DNA of 8,128 nucleotides, taken from contig CAJUAS010000056.1 in NCBI GenBank assembly GCA_910584395.1, positions 1-8,128 of the forward strand, given 5' to 3'. Positions 5,572 to 8,128 of this stretch are shown piece after piece (within the stretch, counting starts at the first letter, position 1; every line of letters begins with the position of its first letter). This DNA is from an uncultured Oscillospiraceae bacterium. Its GTDB lineage: Bacteria > Bacillota > Clostridia > Oscillospirales > Oscillospiraceae. Made by a program: the position numbers and the translations under genes. The notes below the pieces were generated by a model that made no database searches, had not been told where the DNA came from, and was given only the letters and a program-made list of their open reading frames with translations.

Positions 5572-6135
5572 ATGATTTCTGCCAGCGATTTCCGTAACGG
5601 TGTGACCTTCGAGATGGACGGTCAGGTCATGCAGGTGGTGGAGTTCCAGCACGTGAAGCCCGGTAAGGGCGCCGCCTTCGTCCGCACCAAGATGAAGAAC
5701 GTGATCACCGGCGCAGTCACCGAGACTTCTTTCAACCCCACCGCCAAGTTCGAGAGCGCCTTCGTCGAGCGCAAGGACATGGACTACAGCTACTCCGACG
5801 GCGATCTCTATTATTTTATGGACTCGGAGACCTTCGATCTGATTCCCATCGACAAGAGCGTTTTGGGTGATGCGTTTCGTTTTGTCACCGAAAACATGAC
5901 CTGCAAGATCATGTCCTACAAGGGCAAGGTTTTCGCAGTTGAGCCGCCCAACTTTGTGGAGTTGGAGGTCACCGACACAGAGCCGGGCTTTGCCGGCAAC
6001 ACCGCCACCAATGTCACCAAGCCTGCCACTCTGGAAACCGGCGCGGAGATCAAGGTGCCCCTATTTGTCAGCGCGGGCGATAAGATCAAGATCGACACCC
6101 GCACCGGAGAATATCTGGAGCGCTGCAAGGGCTGA
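5572..6135 (+). CDS. efp: Translation elongation factor P
   Basis: Binds between the P and E sites of ribosomes stalled on consecutive prolines and stimulates peptide-bond formation. The 187-residue product has the usual EF-P size. The KOW-like N-terminal domain (about 1-65) carries the HVKPGKGAAFVR loop with K32 at its tip, and two OB-fold domains follow. The C-terminal signature TDTEPGFAGNTATNVTKPA and the ending VDTRTGEY-like KIDTRTGEYLERC are clear. The loop is of the Bacillus PGKG type, where the lysine is modified with 5-aminopentanol, rather than the E. coli beta-lysyl type. No modification gene is in the window. The ATG at 5572 is chosen over 5557 because GGAGG (5559-5563) lies 8 nt upstream. 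It is followed after 41 nt by the CD1247-family gene with no terminator between, so the two are probably cotranscribed. Confidence 0.98.
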   Translation: MISASDFRNGVTFEMDGQVMQVVEFQHVKPGKGAAFVRTKMKNVITGAVTETSFNPTAKFESAFVERKDMDYSYSDGDLYYFMDSETFDLIPIDKSVLGDAFRFVTENMTCKIMSYKGKVFAVEPPNFVELEVTDTEPGFAGNTATNVTKPATLETGAEIKVPLFVSAGDKIKIDTRTGEYLERCKG

Positions 6136-6176
6136 TTTTCGGCGTTTTATAACAACTGGAAAGGGGAACGATTACC

Positions 6177-6668
6177 ATGACGATTTCTGAAAAGGTCGCC
6201 TACCTGAAGGGTCTGGCTGAGGGTCTGGCCGTGGACACTGAAAAGTCCAAAGAGGGCAAGCTGATCTCCGTGATGATCGACATTCTGGAGGAGGTCGGCC
6301 TGTCCATTGAGGATCTGGAGGCCACCACCGATGAGCTGAGCGACGCGCTGGATGCCGTCTCCGATGATTTGAGCGATGTGGAGGACGATCTCTACGGCGA
6401 CGATGATGACTGCGACTGCTGTGACTGCGACGATGACGAGGAGTTCTTTCAGGTAGAGTGCCCCAACTGCGGAGAGATCTTGGATATTGACGAAGACGTT
6501 TTGGATGCCGGCGTGATCCAGTGCCCCGCCTGCAAGCAGAAGTTTGCCCTTGACCTCTATGATGAGGAGGAATGTGGTTGTGGCTGCGACCACGATGACG
6601 AGATCGTCGCCGAGGTCGAGGAAGCTCCCGCTCCCAAAAAGTCCACCAAAAAAACTGCAAAGAAATAA
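6177..6668 (+). CDS. CD1247 N-terminal-domain, zinc-ribbon protein of unknown function
   Basis: A 163-residue protein resembling the Clostridia family named after C. difficile CD1247. Residues 1-50 (EKVAYLKGLAEGL...KEGKLISVMIDILEEVG) are the characteristic N-terminal helical domain. Residues 51-72 form an acidic, likely coiled-coil stretch. Then come a dense Asp/Cys patch (DDCDCCDC, 77-84), a four-Cys zinc ribbon (C95, C98, C116, C119), a second Cys cluster (CGCGC, 133-137) next to HDDE, and a Lys/Pro/Thr-rich basic tail. The ribbon almost certainly binds zinc. The extra clusters might bind further metal, which is inference. Some databases label relatives as transcription regulators, but no DNA-binding domain is visible. 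The ATG at 6177 has GGAAAGGGG 10 nt upstream. It lies after efp, a frequent arrangement in Clostridia, and ends at a strong terminator. Confidence 0.9.
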   Translation: MTISEKVAYLKGLAEGLAVDTEKSKEGKLISVMIDILEEVGLSIEDLEATTDELSDALDAVSDDLSDVEDDLYGDDDDCDCCDCDDDEEFFQVECPNCGEILDIDEDVLDAGVIQCPACKQKFALDLYDEEECGCGCDHDDEIVAEVEEAPAPKKSTKKTAKK

Positions 6669-6680
6669 TTTGCCTGATCG

Positions 6681-6713
6681 GCGGCGTCACCCCTGCGGTG
6701 ACGCCGCTTTTTT
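6681..6713 (+). terminator. Rho-independent terminator of the efp unit
   Basis: An 11-bp perfect stem, GCGGCGTCACC/GGTGACGCCGC (6681-6691 and 6697-6707), has a 5-nt loop and is followed by TTTTTT at 6708-6713. It begins 12 nt after the stop of the CD1247-family gene and separates this unit from pyrH-frr. Confidence 0.95.
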
Positions 6714-6726
6714 ATGCCCCGCTTAA

Positions 6727-6745
6727 AAAAGTTTGAAAAACTTTT
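6727..6745. repeat. A/T-rich inverted repeat upstream of pyrH
   Basis: AAAAGTTT(GAA)AAACTTTT is a perfect 8-bp inverted repeat lying between the efp-unit terminator and the probable pyrH promoter. It could be a regulator site, part of an UP-like A/T-rich element, or a dispersed intergenic repeat. No function can be assigned from this window. Confidence 0.5.
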
Positions 6746-6755
6746 CCACAACCCC

Positions 6756-6784
6756 TATGCAAAAGAGGGAAAGTAAGGTACAAT
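6756..6784 (+). promoter_or_regulatory. Probable promoter of pyrH-frr
   Basis: TACAAT at 6779-6784 is a good -10 element and identical to the one before yqeG. The matching -35 position at 17 bp reads TATGCA, only three of six to consensus. A promoter is expected here because a strong terminator precedes this gap. The leader would be about 58 nt and contains the short repeat AGCGTG/CACGCT (6801-6806, 6825-6830) just before the ribosome-binding site. Confidence 0.5.
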
Positions 6785-6848
6785 AGAATACAACATATTG
6801 AGCGTGACACAGGGCAGAAAATCACACGCTGACAGGAGGAAACCAATC

Positions 6849-7580
6849 ATGGGCGAACCCAAATTCAGGCGAGTTCTTTTGAAGATCAGCGGCGAAGCGA
6901 TGGCAGGCAGCCAAAGCCGCGGGCTGGACTTTAACATCATCTCCGACATCTGCGATGTGGTGGGCAAGTGCGTCAAGGAAGGCGTACAGGTCGGCATCGT
7001 GGTCGGCGGCGGCAACTTCTGGCGCGGCGTAAAGGACGGTTCCGGCCGCATGGAGCGCTCCCGCGCCGACCATATGGGTATGCTGGCCACCACCATCAAT
7101 GCTCTGGCTCTGGCCGACATCATGGAGCAAAAGGGCATTCCCGTTCGGGTGCAGACCGCCATTCAGATGCAGGCCATTGCCGAGCCTTATATCCGCTCCC
7201 GGGCCATCCGTCATCTGGAAAAGGGCAGGGTGGTCATTTTCGGGTGCGGCACAGGCAACCCCTATTTCTCCACTGATACTGCCGCCGTCCTCCGCGCTGC
7301 GGAAATCGACGCCGACGCGATCCTCCTTGCAAAAAACATCGACGGTGTCTACTCCGCCGACCCGAAGCTCGACCCCTCGGCGGTAAAATACGATTCCATC
7401 TCCTATGATGATGTGCTGGCGCAGCACCTTCAGGTGATGGATTTTACCGCAACGTCTCTGTCTATGGACAACCATATTCCCGTGATCCTCTTTGCTTTGA
7501 AAGACCCGGAAAACATCTACCGGGCTGTAATGGGAGAAAAAGTTGGAACGATCGTAAAGGAGGAAATGAACAATGGCTGA
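6849..7580 (+). CDS. pyrH: UMP kinase
   Basis: Cytoplasmic hexameric kinase that phosphorylates UMP to UDP with ATP in pyrimidine nucleotide synthesis. It belongs to the amino-acid-kinase fold and is unrelated to eukaryotic UMP/CMP kinases. The 243-residue product shows the N-terminal VLLKISGEAMAG (K12), the glycine-rich VVGGGNFWRG (51-60), and RADHMGMLATTINALAL (72-88). It also shows FGCGTGNPYFSTDTAA (131-146, nucleotide site) and NIDGVYSADPK (163-173). In E. coli the corresponding loop reads GGGNIFRG, and here it is GGGNFWRG, a mild change common in Firmicutes. The ATG at 6849 is chosen because AGGAGG (6834-6839) lies 9 nt upstream and the protein then starts at the family N-terminus. The in-frame ATG at 6798 would add 17 unsupported residues. 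The gene overlaps frr by 8 nt. Confidence 0.98.
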   Translation: MGEPKFRRVLLKISGEAMAGSQSRGLDFNIISDICDVVGKCVKEGVQVGIVVGGGNFWRGVKDGSGRMERSRADHMGMLATTINALALADIMEQKGIPVRVQTAIQMQAIAEPYIRSRAIRHLEKGRVVIFGCGTGNPYFSTDTAAVLRAAEIDADAILLAKNIDGVYSADPKLDPSAVKYDSISYDDVLAQHLQVMDFTATSLSMDNHIPVILFALKDPENIYRAVMGEKVGTIVKEEMNNG

Positions 7581-8127
7581 CGCGCACAAGGAATTTGAGA
7601 CAAAAATGCAAAAGACCATCGAAGTGGTGAAAAGTGACTTTGCCTCCGTCCGTGCAGGGCGGGCCAATGCCGGTGTTTTGGATAAGATCCAAGTGGAGTA
7701 CTATGGCGTTTTGACCCCGCTCCAGCAGGTGGCGTCCATCTCTTCGCCTGACCCCCGCACGCTGGTGATCCAGCCTTGGGACGCCAGTCTCCTAAAGGAG
7801 ATCGAAAAGGCGATCCAGACCTCCGACCTCGGCATCAACCCCCAGAACGACGGCAAGCTGGTGCGCCTGTCCTTCCCCCAGCTCACAGAGGAGCGCCGCA
7901 AGGAGCTGACCAAGCAGGTGCGCAAATATGCTGAGAACGGCAAGGTGGCAGTCCGCAATATCCGCCGGGACGCCATGGATAAGCTGAAGGCCGCTGAAAA
8001 GCAGAATGAACTTACCGAGGATGACCGGAAGCAGGGGGAGAAGGACCTTCAGGATCTGACGGACAAAATATGCAAGAAAATCGACGAGCTGTGCGAGAAG
8101 AAGGAAAAGGAACTCATGGCGGTGTAA
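7573..8127 (+). CDS. frr: Ribosome recycling factor
   Basis: With EF-G, splits post-termination 70S ribosomes so subunits and mRNA can be reused. The 184-residue product is the standard length (E. coli 185). Domain I, a three-helix bundle, is formed by residues 1-30 and about 104-184, and domain II by 31-103. Conserved blocks are SVRAGRANAGVLDKIQVEYYG (25-45), LVIQPWDASLLKEIEKAI (64-81) and the VRNIRRDAMDKLK helix (127-139). The last includes the Arg positions (R128, R131, R132) corresponding to the functionally important arginines of domain I. The ATG at 7573 has AAAGGAGG (7556-7563) 9 nt upstream, inside the pyrH coding sequence. The 8-nt overlap with pyrH indicates translational coupling. 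The gene ends one base before the window edge, so downstream partners such as uppS and cdsA cannot be seen. Confidence 0.98.
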   Translation: MADAHKEFETKMQKTIEVVKSDFASVRAGRANAGVLDKIQVEYYGVLTPLQQVASISSPDPRTLVIQPWDASLLKEIEKAIQTSDLGINPQNDGKLVRLSFPQLTEERRKELTKQVRKYAENGKVAVRNIRRDAMDKLKAAEKQNELTEDDRKQGEKDLQDLTDKICKKIDELCEKKEKELMAV

Positions 8128-8128
8128 G

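Noticed and set aside
6172..6690. Arg-rich frame antisense to the CD1247-family gene
   Set aside because: The Arg/His-rich composition is the complement of the Asp/Glu codons of the real gene.
6822..7667. 281-codon open frame antisense to pyrH and frr
   Set aside because: It covers two certain genes on the other strand. The translation looks like a mirrored coding shadow, rich in His/Asp/Val, with no family match I recognise.

Overview
The window looks like a piece of a moderately GC-rich Clostridia (Firmicutes) chromosome, most likely from the Oscillospiraceae (Oscillibacter/Flavonifractor-like). The reasons are G/C-rich third codon positions, strong AGGAGG-type ribosome-binding sites, an EF-P loop of the Bacillus PGKG type, a CD1247-type zinc-ribbon gene directly after efp, and the yqeG-pepQ-efp neighbourhood. 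The assignment is inferred from gene content and not from any search. Almost everything is core translation or housekeeping machinery. I see no phage, transposon, CRISPR, tRNA or rRNA.

Layout. (1) 1-1763: the 3' part of leuS, then a YdeI/OmpD-associated family gene whose codon use is visibly unlike its neighbours. (2) 1800-2124: rpsU (S21) as a single-gene unit, with a perfect-consensus promoter, a leader with two small hairpins and a strong terminator. (3) 2106-2909, minus strand: an isolated, inverted gene for a GH18-like barrel protein, convergent with rpsU and sharing its terminator. (4) 3006-5465: a tight three-gene operon of a YqeG-type HAD phosphatase (TTG start), an endonuclease-IV-like TIM barrel protein (TAATG overlap) and an M24 Xaa-Pro peptidase. 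Its promoter is followed by an 18-bp perfect palindrome. (5) 5487-6713: efp plus the CD1247-family gene, with their own promoter and terminator. (6) 6756-8127: pyrH and frr, overlapping by 8 nt, with a probable promoter of their own.

How the genes relate. LeuRS charges tRNA-Leu, S21 acts in the 30S subunit, EF-P relieves polyproline stalls, UMP kinase feeds pyrimidine nucleotide pools, and RRF recycles post-termination ribosomes. The M24 peptidase cleaves X-Pro bonds and sits next to efp, a linkage also known in Bacillus. The less understood members are the GH18-like protein with an incomplete catalytic motif, the EndoIV-like barrel with one substituted metal-ligand position, and the acidic, Cys-rich CD1247 protein.

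No clearly new multi-gene system is visible. The best leads are the palindrome in the yqeG leader, the two uncharacterised barrel proteins, the rpsU leader, and pyrH-frr being detached from rpsB-tsf.
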